NCBI GenBank assembly: GCA_965262255.1
Contig: OZ253505.1
Span: 2,666,001 to 2,730,000 of the forward strand
DNA length: 64,000 bases
Direction: 5' to 3'
Source of the DNA: JANQQC01 sp965262255
GTDB taxonomy: Bacteria > Pseudomonadota > Alphaproteobacteria > Caulobacterales > Hyphomonadaceae
Shown here: positions 45,882 to 55,654 of the stretch, piece by piece
Position numbering within the stretch: the stretch's first letter is position 1
How the letters are laid out: every line of letters starts with the position of its first letter
Notes under the pieces: model-generated
The model's database searches: none
What the model was told of the DNA's origin: nothing
The model's input: only the letters and a program-made list of their open reading frames with translations
Translations under genes and position numbers: made by a program

Positions 45882-46537
45882 TTCGAGCGAATAATTAAAT
45901 CCTGGAGAAATATTGTTACTGATGTCCTAGAGCTTAAAGATTCCCCGAATCAATTTCGATGGATTAAGGAATAGTCGGACGGGATTCTTGGATATTATCT
46001 TACAGCCCTTTACTGGCGGATTACTGGGAGAAGCATTGTGGTCAAATCTCCTCTTTTTCCTCGATAGCTTATAGGTTTGGCGCGGGTATGACTGTACTTT
46101 TTGGCAAATTATTCTCCGCGATCGTTTGACGAGAGTCCCTTCAATCATTTAATTCCAGTTATATATTTGATGTTTTTACCATAACCAACTCCTAAAAAAT
46201 GGACATAAAATCGCCATTTTAGTTGCAGATTCGTCGCCTGTGTGGTATTGAATAGGCGAAGTTTGTACTAATCTATCTTCGCTCATCTGCGCTAACCTAT
46301 ACTCTTTCGGAATCCAACCGCATTCAACCTAGTAAATTAGGTCACATTATGTTGTCTCTTGATGTTGTGATAACTATGTGAAAGCACTGTGGAATTTCGC
46401 GGAGTTCGGGCAGATAGATGAGTGTCGATTAGATTTGACCATATAGGTTTGCAAAATGTTTAGCCGAAGTGGAAAACTAGTAGTAAATTTAAGCGGTAGT
46501 TCTGTGAGAGGACGCATATCGCGGAGGATCAAAATTG
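45882..46537. other. Long intergenic region before the autotransporter gene
   Basis: About 655 AT-rich bases. It contains a hairpin (separate entry) and presumably the autotransporter promoter. The minus-strand frame at 45927-46148 lacks protein-like features. Confidence 0.4.
46196..46220. terminator. Hairpin, possible terminator
   Basis: AAAATGG and CCATTTT form a perfect 7-bp stem around 11 bases. The A-run before it and T-run within would fit a weak bidirectional terminator between the peptide transporter and the autotransporter. Confidence 0.3.
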
Positions 46538-49500
46538 ATGTTTTGTCTTTCTAAGATCTCGAAGTTGAAAGATCTGCAGGTCGCCGAACGGAACGACGTG
46601 ACCGTCGCTGGGGTAAGCGACGGGCAGGAGGATGCTAAAATTTCTACTAAAGTTAATTCTCGAGTTGTTAACGGTATAGTCCCGTTGCTATCTACTGTCT
46701 CGACTCTCGCAATTGGGGTTGCAGCAGTTTTTGTAGCAACCCCCAATGAAGCTCTCGCGCAATGTACTGAAGATACTTCGGTTGCCGCCGGTAGAAAAGC
46801 CTACAATTGTTCCGGGTCGGTAGAAACACAAGCGGTGTTAACTTTCACAGGGACAGCTATTCCGGGGCCACCGGCAACTCCACCACCTCCAGCAACTCCT
46901 CCGGTTGGGATCACGGTAAATCTTAGCACTAATTTTGTCTTAACACATTCATCAACGACGGCAGCAGATACAATCGGAATAGGGGTTGTTTCAAACGCAG
47001 GAATAACTTTAACGCAAGGGACAAACGGGGGAACTATTACGGCATCCGGAAATGCTATTGATGTAAAAAGTGTAGGTCTACCAACGGCAGATCCAAAACG
47101 GTTCTCTGGAAATATAGCGGTTACTCTGACGGGAAGTATTAGGTCGACAGAAGCCCAAGGCATTTCAGTAAGCCATCAATCGGGAACTGGCGCTGCCGGA
47201 ACAGTTTCAATTTCAGCGAACAGTGTCCGTGGGAAAACGGATGCAATAAGTGTTAATAACCAAATTGGCGAAGGCACTACGATTTCAGTCTCGGGTCCAA
47301 TCGTGGGCGATGATAATTCTGGAATTGCGATTGAAAACAGTGGTACCGGAACGGGAGCGGTTACAGTCAACATTTTAGATGGTGGCAGTGTAACGGCTGG
47401 AACGCGAGGTGTTAGCGTAATTAATAATGCGTACGGTGCGCAAGTGACGCTCCGGTCTTCGGGGTCAATTTCAGCGACCAGTGGACATGGAATCAGTGTT
47501 AAGAGCGTTGGTGGCAAAACAATTACGACACAAAACGCGGACGGCGACGATGTAACGAGCATAATTGGCGGAGTGACTATTGACGTTACCGGCGGCGCAC
47601 TTGTAACGGGCGGAATGAAGGGAATAAACGCTGAAATTCTTAAAGATCAAAATACGTCACCGTTAGTTGGCGATATAACAATTTCGGCAATCGCTGTAAC
47701 GGGAGGTGATCGTCCTGGAATTTTTGCCGACCATCAAGGAAACGGCAATATCAGTATTACTACGGCGAGAGCCGTATCGACATCTTCTGCTGCTACAACA
47801 GCAAACGGTGTTGAAGCCATGATTAATAGCGGAAATTTGACAATTGACGCAAATGGCTCGATTAACGGACACAATACTGGCCTGTCTGTTACCTCAAAGG
47901 CGGGTAATACCGGAACTATTTCAGTTGATGTTTCCGGGGCAGTTACGGGGCAGTCTGCTCATGGTGTTCATTTCAATTTGGCAGGAGTTGGAAGTGCTGC
48001 TCTCATAACCCAGAGTACGGTCAGCGGTTCTCAGCATGGAATTGCAGTTCAAACGAGCGGTAGTCAAGAGGATCAGACTGTTTCGATTGACGCTAAAGGA
48101 AAGATAACCGCGACCAATCTCTATGGGGTAGGAGTCTTTCACGATAATGCTAGTGGTGACAATTTAACGATCTCTACGGCAGCTGTATCGGCGAAGAGAT
48201 CAGGAATTTATGTAAGGGGAAGAGGTCTTGGAGATATTATTATTTCCTCGACGGGTTTGGTTGAATCAACAGCGGAACTTCCTCCGGCTCCTTCACCACC
48301 GGCAGGTTCTCCACCTCCTGGGGGCTCTCCACCTCCCACCCCGACTCCACCGCCTCCTCCGACAAACGCGAATCTTTATCATGCGATAAGGGTGGTGACA
48401 GATCGTGAGGTTGTGACGGGCGACATAAATGTAACAGCTGATGAAGTTAAATCTAAGATTGGTGATGGGATAAACGTCCAAGTGATGTTGCCTCCTAACC
48501 CAACGATTGACGAATCGGTTGCTGGAGCGGTGAGCATCACGGTAAATTCTGCTGATGCTCAGATGCACGGTATTTATTCAAGAAATATTGGATCAGGCGG
48601 GATTACAATAAGTTCAGCCGGCACAATCAAAGGAAAAGTCGGTGAAGGTATAGATATTGAAGATAGTGGGAGCGGAAGCATCGTGGTCAATGCGACGGGT
48701 GTTGAAAGTGAAACTGTTCACGCGATTGTTGCGAGCAATAAGGGTGGGGGTTCAATTACCGTCAACGCTTCTGGATCTGTCCGGGCATCAACTTCCGGCA
48801 TGATTGGTTTTCATGTTACGAATGACGCAGATGGCGAAAATCTGAGTGTTGGTGCGAATGGAGTGACGGCTGACAAGTATGCAATCTTGGCCACCAATAA
48901 TGGTAGTGGGTCAATCTCGATTTCAACCACAGGTGTGGTAACTTCCGATACGAATCAGGCTATACGCGCAATAAACTCGGGTACGGGGAATATTGAGGTA
49001 ACTATTGCCAGTAATGTCAACGGAAATGTAGGTGAGGGATTGTTTCTTTCGAATAAAAATGGCGGTGACATAATAGTTAATGCTACGGGCGGAACAATAA
49101 CTGGAACGGAGGATCGGACTGACGAAGTCGCAGATACCAAAAACGGAGTCTATGCTCTTAACGATGCTTCAGGGGCGAGAGTTTCCCTAACGCTGAATAG
49201 TGTCGCCGGAGCGGCAAACGGAGTCGTTGTTGATAATAAGGGCGAAAGTCACGTTAATGTCACTTCAAATGGAACGATTGCTGGCCATAATGGAGATGGC
49301 ATACTTGTGACAAACATAAATGGAGGTGCCATTAACATAGTTGCGTTAGGGGCCATAACGGCTAGTAAAATAGGGATTAGGGCCACTAATGATGCTAATG
49401 GGACAGTTATCAGCATAAGTGCCGGTTCAATCACCGCCAGTACCAACGGAATCTTTACAGTCAACTCAGGGGTAGGAAATACTTCGCTAACGGCAACGGG

Positions 49501-52500
49501 AGCTATTACAACTACAGCGGGTCATGGAATTTCTGCGGAAAGCAGAACCAGTGGTCGACTTACGATTACGGGGCTGACGGGAGGATCCATTAGTGCGACA
49601 GAAGGTCATGGGTTGTATGCGAAAAATTCAAACGGGAATTCGATCATAATCAACATGAGTGCAGCAATTACTTCGGTAAGTGAGAATGGACATCATGGTG
49701 TTTTGGTTGTGAATGAAGCTTCTGGTGTGAATTCTAATGTAACGTTGGGAGCAGTAACCTCGAGTACGTCTGGAGTTGTGGTAAATAACAAAGGTACTGG
49801 AGGATTGTCGCTGACGACCACGGGTTTAGTCACGGCGAATAGTGGTCACGGGATAATTGCAACGCAGAGTGGAAATGGAGCTCTCACAGTTACGACCAAC
49901 TCAATAAGTGCTTCTAATCGCGGTATTGTGGCAACGAGTTCGGGAAGTCAGGGAATAGTACTGAGTTCAACGGGTGATGTCACAGCGAGTGGTAATCTTG
50001 GGATTTACGTTAAGGATGAAGGAATTGGAGGAGTTACTGTTAATCTCGGTCGAGTCACTGCAAGTACAGGGTCAGGAATAGTTGCTCAAAATTTGGAAGG
50101 CGGAAGTCTGTCACTTACCTTAACGGGAGCCGTTGAAGGGAGCGGAAGTAACGCAGTTGGAATTTATCTGGGGAATGATGCTGCGGGGTCAAACGTTAGT
50201 GTTTCCGTAACAACCGTATCAGGTGCAACCGCGGGAATCAACATCAACAACCGTGGTACTGGCGGGGTAACAATTTCCGCTTCTGATAAAGTACAAGCAA
50301 CTCTTTCTGCCGAGAACGCAGGAGGTACGGGTATTCTGGTTAGTACGGTTGGGACTCAGTCAGTCACTGTAACGGTTGAAGAAGTTACCGGAACAAAGAC
50401 TGGAATAGATATTAAATCTGAAGGGGCTGGCACTATATCGGTCACGTCTTCGGCAGACGTATCGGGAGGAATGAATGAGGGGATAAAACTGTCAGGTTCG
50501 GCAAGCACCGGCGACATGACGATTCTTACTAGACGAGTGCGAGGTAATACTCACGGAATCTGGGCGAAGAGTCTGAGTGATGATCAGGTCTCTATTACTT
50601 CGACTGGTGATGTAGTCGGTATAAACAATCATGGTGTTTATGCCTATACGGGCTTAGTTGGCGGCAATATAACGCTGGAATTTAATCGTGATAACGATGA
50701 ACCGGCTACGCCTATAACTGACGACAATAATAATGTAATAAGTACAACGCCTGCTGTTACGCAGATAACGGGTTCAACAAGCGGTATATTTGCCCGCAGC
50801 AGAGGATCGGGGTCCGTTAGTGTTACGGTCGCTGGCGTAGCGGTTTCTGCCACGCATTCCGATGCTCCGGGGATTAAGGCCTATAACCAAGGTTCAGGAA
50901 ACGTTAATGTAACGGTAAGACAACATGTACTTTCGCAATCCGGTCAAGCTGATGTAGTTCATCCCACCACAGTGGTTGGTGGAAGTGCAGGTGTCGCCAT
51001 TGACACTGGAACGGCATCTGGAACAACGACAATTGTTCTCTCTAGAGGAGGAACAGTGGGCACTGCTTCTGGTACTGCTATTAAAAACAATTCTGGGCGA
51101 TCTATCGTTACAGTCAACGCTGGGTCTACAATAAACGGCAATGTGGAACTTGGTGGTGGGGTTGATGTGTTTAACTTCGCCGGAGGTAGCGTTAACGGTA
51201 TTTTGGATGGAGGTACTGATGCGGGCGATACCAATACATCCGTTGATATTCTTAATTTTACAACTGGTGCCACGACACTTAATTCTAGCAATTTGAGAAA
51301 CTGGGAAAGGGTCACACTTGCAAGGGGTGGAACGATGACCGTCGTTGGAAGTCAGCGTATTGATGCTGATCTATCCAATGCGGGGCGAATAAATTTCCGA
51401 AATGCTCAGCCGACTGATCGTCTGTTTATTGATGGAAATCTCGAAGGAGGAGCCAACAGCGTAATTTCTATTGATGTAGACTTTGTTAACAATCGCACGG
51501 ATACAATTACAGTTAATGGCAATGTCACTGGAAAAACGGTTATTGACGTTATTGATGTCTCTCCGACTGGCAGTGGAGTTTCTTTGCGAGATATAAGGAT
51601 TGTTGGAATTAGTGGTTCGGCTAGTCGTGATGCGTTCTCGTTAAATAATCAAACCATTCTTGCTCAAGGGGCTGTTGCGTATAGGTTGGGATACAAAGAA
51701 ACGACATCGGGGCGTGATTTCCTTTTACAGGTCTCAGATGAGACGATTTTGGATTATCAAGCTATTCTTATAGCAACACCGATAGCATTTTTTGATGCCT
51801 ATGGCCGGGCTCCGAGTTTCGTTCAGCGTCGTGCCGGTAGACTTCCGTGGGTTGAAGGAGGTGGAGTTGGCAACAGGTTCTGGAGTCGGACTTCATACAA
51901 CGGACATAAATACGGGATTATCGCAAATAAGAACGGGGAGTACCAAAGTACTAACCGAGGAATGCAGTTTGGAATGGATTTGTATCGTCAGGATTTCCGA
52001 ACAGGGAGCTGGACAATCGGATTTACTGGCCAGATCGGCGATCTCAATGTTGACTCAACTGCCGCGGGAGGGACAGGAACCATTGATAGTGAAAGCTTTG
52101 GCGTAGGCGGAACGGCGACTTGGATTGCGGTCGACAATTCTTATGTGGATGTGCAAGTACAATATAATGTTGTTGAAGCAAAAATGGCAACAGTGAGAAC
52201 TGGTTCTATTAACAATGCAATTGAGTCTCGGGCTTGGTTTGTCAGTGCAGAGGTCGGTCGCCAGGTAGATTATAGTGAAGGTTTAATTGTTCACCCTCAA
52301 GCCCAACTAACTCTGAGCCAAGTTGAAGGTGATGATTTCAGGAACGCATCTGGCTTGCTGTCTTTGGCTTTTGACAACAATACTGCTGTGACGGCGAGAA
52401 TCGGTGTGGCAGCAGAATTTAAGGCGACCAGTGGTAAGGGGTATGTGACAGCGAATTTATTTTATGATTCTCTTGATAAATGGGAAGCCACTGCTGACGG

Positions 52501-52678
52501 TGTGAGAGTCAGTGATGAGACTAACCCGATGAAATTTGAAATAGGGCTAGGATCGGCTTTATCGCTTTCACGCAATGTTGACTTTTTTGTTCAAGGCTCG
52601 CATAGATTGGGTGTTGGTAGTGGTGGAGATGAGGAACAGTCCACCTTTATTTCTTCGGGTTTTCAGGTTTCTTGGTGA
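46538..52678 (+). CDS. Giant repeat-rich type V autotransporter
   Basis: This 2046-residue surface protein has a long N-terminal extension before the hydrophobic signal (IVPLLSTVSTLAIGVAAVFVA, about 49-69, ending NEALAQ), as in extended-signal-peptide autotransporters. The passenger (about 75-1720) is made of many degenerate rungs of the kind GxGxIxVxxTGxVxAxxxHGIxAxN, a beta-helix pattern. It has proline-rich stretches near residues 110-125 and 585-615. The last 280 residues form the outer-membrane beta-barrel, with paired strands (WSRTSYNGHKYG to SGFQVSW) and an aromatic C-terminus. Likely an adhesin or matrix protein. The start is ATG 46538, after a gaggatcaaaattg leader. Confidence 0.9.
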   Translation: MFCLSKISKLKDLQVAERNDVTVAGVSDGQEDAKISTKVNSRVVNGIVPLLSTVSTLAIGVAAVFVATPNEALAQCTEDTSVAAGRKAYNCSGSVETQAVLTFTGTAIPGPPATPPPPATPPVGITVNLSTNFVLTHSSTTAADTIGIGVVSNAGITLTQGTNGGTITASGNAIDVKSVGLPTADPKRFSGNIAVTLTGSIRSTEAQGISVSHQSGTGAAGTVSISANSVRGKTDAISVNNQIGEGTTISVSGPIVGDDNSGIAIENSGTGTGAVTVNILDGGSVTAGTRGVSVINNAYGAQVTLRSSGSISATSGHGISVKSVGGKTITTQNADGDDVTSIIGGVTIDVTGGALVTGGMKGINAEILKDQNTSPLVGDITISAIAVTGGDRPGIFADHQGNGNISITTARAVSTSSAATTANGVEAMINSGNLTIDANGSINGHNTGLSVTSKAGNTGTISVDVSGAVTGQSAHGVHFNLAGVGSAALITQSTVSGSQHGIAVQTSGSQEDQTVSIDAKGKITATNLYGVGVFHDNASGDNLTISTAAVSAKRSGIYVRGRGLGDIIISSTGLVESTAELPPAPSPPAGSPPPGGSPPPTPTPPPPPTNANLYHAIRVVTDREVVTGDINVTADEVKSKIGDGINVQVMLPPNPTIDESVAGAVSITVNSADAQMHGIYSRNIGSGGITISSAGTIKGKVGEGIDIEDSGSGSIVVNATGVESETVHAIVASNKGGGSITVNASGSVRASTSGMIGFHVTNDADGENLSVGANGVTADKYAILATNNGSGSISISTTGVVTSDTNQAIRAINSGTGNIEVTIASNVNGNVGEGLFLSNKNGGDIIVNATGGTITGTEDRTDEVADTKNGVYALNDASGARVSLTLNSVAGAANGVVVDNKGESHVNVTSNGTIAGHNGDGILVTNINGGAINIVALGAITASKIGIRATNDANGTVISISAGSITASTNGIFTVNSGVGNTSLTATGAITTTAGHGISAESRTSGRLTITGLTGGSISATEGHGLYAKNSNGNSIIINMSAAITSVSENGHHGVLVVNEASGVNSNVTLGAVTSSTSGVVVNNKGTGGLSLTTTGLVTANSGHGIIATQSGNGALTVTTNSISASNRGIVATSSGSQGIVLSSTGDVTASGNLGIYVKDEGIGGVTVNLGRVTASTGSGIVAQNLEGGSLSLTLTGAVEGSGSNAVGIYLGNDAAGSNVSVSVTTVSGATAGININNRGTGGVTISASDKVQATLSAENAGGTGILVSTVGTQSVTVTVEEVTGTKTGIDIKSEGAGTISVTSSADVSGGMNEGIKLSGSASTGDMTILTRRVRGNTHGIWAKSLSDDQVSITSTGDVVGINNHGVYAYTGLVGGNITLEFNRDNDEPATPITDDNNNVISTTPAVTQITGSTSGIFARSRGSGSVSVTVAGVAVSATHSDAPGIKAYNQGSGNVNVTVRQHVLSQSGQADVVHPTTVVGGSAGVAIDTGTASGTTTIVLSRGGTVGTASGTAIKNNSGRSIVTVNAGSTINGNVELGGGVDVFNFAGGSVNGILDGGTDAGDTNTSVDILNFTTGATTLNSSNLRNWERVTLARGGTMTVVGSQRIDADLSNAGRINFRNAQPTDRLFIDGNLEGGANSVISIDVDFVNNRTDTITVNGNVTGKTVIDVIDVSPTGSGVSLRDIRIVGISGSASRDAFSLNNQTILAQGAVAYRLGYKETTSGRDFLLQVSDETILDYQAILIATPIAFFDAYGRAPSFVQRRAGRLPWVEGGGVGNRFWSRTSYNGHKYGIIANKNGEYQSTNRGMQFGMDLYRQDFRTGSWTIGFTGQIGDLNVDSTAAGGTGTIDSESFGVGGTATWIAVDNSYVDVQVQYNVVEAKMATVRTGSINNAIESRAWFVSAEVGRQVDYSEGLIVHPQAQLTLSQVEGDDFRNASGLLSLAFDNNTAVTARIGVAAEFKATSGKGYVTANLFYDSLDKWEATADGVRVSDETNPMKFEIGLGSALSLSRNVDFFVQGSHRLGVGSGGDEEQSTFISSGFQVSW

Positions 52679-52808
52679 TTTAGCCGAGTTTAGTGGAAAG
52701 TCAAAAGTTTGGCTTTCAAAGTTATAGTTGGTTACACAGGACAGTTGACTTTACCTGAACCGTGTTCGGGCAGTGTGTCCGACTTCTTTACAATAAGGTA
52801 TAGTTAAG

Positions 52809-52835
52809 CGCGTTTCTCATATTCAGAGAAGCGCG
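52809..52835 (+). promoter_or_regulatory. Hairpin in the parC leader
   Basis: A 10-bp stem (CGCGTTTCTC with GAGAAGCGCG, one G-T pair) with a 7-base loop, ending about 14 bases before the aaggag ribosome site of parC. There is no T-run, so a leader-stability or upstream-terminator role is undecided. Confidence 0.45.
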
Positions 52836-52860
52836 GGCAAGAGAGTACAAGGAGAATGGA

Positions 52861-55095
52861 ATGTCCGACATAATGGAAGACGTTGTCGGTAAAGTAATTG
52901 ACGAACCCTTAACAGAAGCATTATCGAGTCGATATTTGGCTTATGCTTTATCGACAATAACGTCTCGTGCCTTACCGGATGTTCGTGATGGTTTGAAGCC
53001 TGTTCAACGTCGGATTCTGTTTGGAATGCGCGAATTAAAATTGAATCCTGATACCGCTTATCGAAAATGCGCGAAACTGGTTGGGGAGGTGATGGGAAAT
53101 TATCATCCCCATGGCGATGCGGCGATTTACAATACATTGGTAAGGCTCGCTCAGGAATTTTCTTTAAGATATCCGCTTGTTGACGGACAGGGAAATTTTG
53201 GCAATATTGACGGCGATTCCGCCGCTGCTATGAGATACACAGAAAGTCGAATGACTTTTGCCGCGAAGCTTCTACTAGAAGGTTTAGACGAGAATGCCGT
53301 TGATTTTCGTGATGCTTATGACGAACTTAATTCTGAACCGGTAGTTCTACCTGCGGAGTTTCCAAATTTACTAGCGAATGGTTCCACGGGAATCGCTGTC
53401 GGAATGGCGACTTCGATTCCTCCACATAATGTTACTGAGGTTATTGATGCGGCGTTGCTGTTGATAAATAGGAAAAGGACGACTACGGCGGATATATTGG
53501 AGATCATAAAGGGGCCAGATTTTCCGACGGGCGGTGTCATTGTTGATGATCGTGACACCATAAGGACAGCTTATGAAACTGGGCGAGGCAGTTTTCGATT
53601 ACGAGCGCGATGGAAGAAAGAAGATCAAGGACGGGGAACTTATCAAATTGTTGTTACAGAAGTTCCGTATCAAGTTCAGAAATCTAAACTTGTTGAACGA
53701 TTAGCGGAGTTGATTGAGTCTAAAAAAACGCAATTATTGGGCGATGTAAACGATGAGAGTGCGGAAGACATACGTATTGTACTCACGCCCCGCGCAAAGA
53801 CAGTTAAACCAGAAGTGTTAATGGAAAGTTTGTTTGGTCAATCCGAACTTGAAACCAGGTTTGGGTTAAATCTGAATGTGCTTCATAACGGCATTCCGCA
53901 AGTAATGAGTCTACATGGCGTTTTGAAGGCTTATCTCGATCATCGGCGCGAAGTCGTCCTGCGTCGCAAAAAGAATCGGCATCAACAAATTGTGAAGCGG
54001 TTGCATTTACTTGACGGATACTTGATTGCTTATTTAAACATTGATGACGTTATAGCAATCATACGAACGGAGGATGATCCAAAAGCGGAATTGTCTAAAA
54101 GATATAGTCTCACAGAGACGCAAGCGGAAGCAATTCTTAATCTTCGGTTACGGGCATTACGTAAACTTGAGGAAATTGAGATACGCCGCGAACACGAAAA
54201 GTTGACTAAGGAACTTTCCAAAATCGATTCGCTGTTAAAGAATGAAAGAAAGCAATGGAATGAGGTCGCGAGATTATTAAAAGAGGCAAAAAAGCGATTT
54301 GAGGCCGTCCCGAACCTGAACGAAAGGCGAACAAGTTTCGAGGAAGCTCCGGATATCAATCTTGCGACTGCGTTAGAAGAATCGCAACCCAAAGAGCCAT
54401 TGACGGTCATACTGTCAAAAAAAGGTTGGATTCGGTCTATGCGCGGACACGGATTAGAATTGACGAATTTGAAGTTTAAAGAGGGCGATTCGTTTTACCT
54501 TTCAACGGAGATTATGAGCAATGAGAGAATCGTTTTACTTTCTGAGGACGGGCGTTCATTCATGCTTTCGTCAGACAAGTTGCCGAGTGGACGCGGACAT
54601 GGAGAACCCATCCGACTTTCCATTGATTTGGAGGATACCGTTGGAATAGTAGAGATGTTCCGATTTGATGATTCGCGCAGGAGAGTTATCGTGTCGGCAA
54701 AGGGGATAGGGTTTGTAATTCCTGAACGTGCTTTCGACACTCAGAGGCGACTTGGGCGAAAGGTGATGAATTTGCCAAGCGGCGATCGGGTCGCAAAATG
54801 TTGCGTACTAGAGGGAGAATGGTTAGCCTTAGTAGGGACAAATCGGAAGATGCTCGTCATTTCGATTGATGAGCTTCCTGAGCAATCGCAGGGCAGAGGA
54901 GTAATACTGCAAAGGTATAAGGAGCGTGGAGAACTGGCGGATATTACGACATTTAGCGCCGAAACCGGTCTCGTGGCGCATTATGGTGATCGGGAGCGGA
55001 CATTTTCAGAATGGGAGGAGTGGATTGGTAGTCGTTCTAATGTCGGTCGGACTGTACCGAAGGGATTTCCCAAATCTGGAAGATTTTCTGGTTAA
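52861..55095 (+). CDS. parC: DNA topoisomerase IV subunit A
   Basis: ParC is the DNA-cutting subunit of topoisomerase IV, which decatenates daughter chromosomes with ParE. The 744-residue protein has the winged-helix start SSRYLAYALSTITSRALPDVRDGLKPVQRRIL, then GNYHPHGDAAIYNTLVRLAQ and the catalytic Tyr in AAAMRYTESRM (about 125). A coiled coil (EEIEIRREHEKLTKELSKIDS) and a C-terminal beta-pinwheel remnant without a GyrA box follow, which favours ParC over GyrA. The start is ATG 52861 behind aaggagaatgga. Confidence 0.92.
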   Translation: MSDIMEDVVGKVIDEPLTEALSSRYLAYALSTITSRALPDVRDGLKPVQRRILFGMRELKLNPDTAYRKCAKLVGEVMGNYHPHGDAAIYNTLVRLAQEFSLRYPLVDGQGNFGNIDGDSAAAMRYTESRMTFAAKLLLEGLDENAVDFRDAYDELNSEPVVLPAEFPNLLANGSTGIAVGMATSIPPHNVTEVIDAALLLINRKRTTTADILEIIKGPDFPTGGVIVDDRDTIRTAYETGRGSFRLRARWKKEDQGRGTYQIVVTEVPYQVQKSKLVERLAELIESKKTQLLGDVNDESAEDIRIVLTPRAKTVKPEVLMESLFGQSELETRFGLNLNVLHNGIPQVMSLHGVLKAYLDHRREVVLRRKKNRHQQIVKRLHLLDGYLIAYLNIDDVIAIIRTEDDPKAELSKRYSLTETQAEAILNLRLRALRKLEEIEIRREHEKLTKELSKIDSLLKNERKQWNEVARLLKEAKKRFEAVPNLNERRTSFEEAPDINLATALEESQPKEPLTVILSKKGWIRSMRGHGLELTNLKFKEGDSFYLSTEIMSNERIVLLSEDGRSFMLSSDKLPSGRGHGEPIRLSIDLEDTVGIVEMFRFDDSRRRVIVSAKGIGFVIPERAFDTQRRLGRKVMNLPSGDRVAKCCVLEGEWLALVGTNRKMLVISIDELPEQSQGRGVILQRYKERGELADITTFSAETGLVAHYGDRERTFSEWEEWIGSRSNVGRTVPKGFPKSGRFSG

Positions 55096-55483
55096 ATGGG
55101 AGCAACCGATCCAAAACAAGATGATGACAGTTTGAGTTGCTCTGGAATCTTTTGTAAAGTCAAATCTAATCTCTTTTTTGTTTCTTGATTTTCGGGTCGA
55201 CTATCCTCAGGTCTCTTCTTTATAAAAGCGAAAGTTACAGCCCGCTCAATTGTGGGCAATGTGACTATCGAACAAACAGAGTAAGTAACAATTCTTTGTA
55301 GTCGGGTTTTGAAAGCGCCTTCTAGGCCATTGGCAGGTTCGTAGCCCTTACAAAAGAGCTTCGAGAGTACTATATGCTGTGTGTGCGAAGTCGAACAGCT
55401 CAGCTGGTTACGCAATTTACATGTTGACGAATCGGCTAGAATTGGAGTACAAACAAGATATACTCAATGTAGGAGGAATTTGC
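55096..55483. other. Intergenic region before tRNA-Asp
   Basis: About 390 bases. The minus-strand frame at 55092-55415 overlaps the parC end and has no recognisable family. A short D-arm-like sequence at 55397 is probably chance. Confidence 0.4.
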
Positions 55484-55561
55484 GCGGGTGTAGCTCAGTT
55501 TGGTTAGAGTGCCGGCCTGTCACGCCGGAGGTCGCGGGTTCGAGCCCCGTCACTCGCGCCA
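55484..55561 (+). tRNA. tRNA-Asp (GTC anticodon, CCA encoded)
   Basis: A complete cloverleaf: acceptor GCGGGTG pairs with CACTCGC, the D arm contains AGCTCAGTTTGGTTAGAG, the anticodon stem CCGGC/GCCGG flanks CTGTCAC with anticodon GTC at 55519-55521, the T arm is GCGGG TTCGAGC CCCGT, and the discriminator G is followed by CCA. The adjacent R-M gene may have inserted here. Confidence 0.96.
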
Positions 55562-55654
55562 TATTCCGTAGAGATAGCGGTAGTGAATTTAGACAAACAC
55601 ATTTCTAATTTGAATCATGACAATCCTATATTCTAGCATTTTTGATAAGTTACG

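Noticed and set aside
45927..46148. Minus-strand reading frame of 73 codons
   Set aside because: No family, no ribosome site and composition like the surrounding non-coding sequence; the plus-strand frame has several stops.
55397..55410. A second tRNA (D-arm-like AGCTCAGCTGGTTA)
   Set aside because: No acceptor, anticodon or T stems can be formed around it.
55092..55415. Minus-strand frame of 107 codons after parC
   Set aside because: Overlaps the parC end, has no recognised family and lacks a good start signal.
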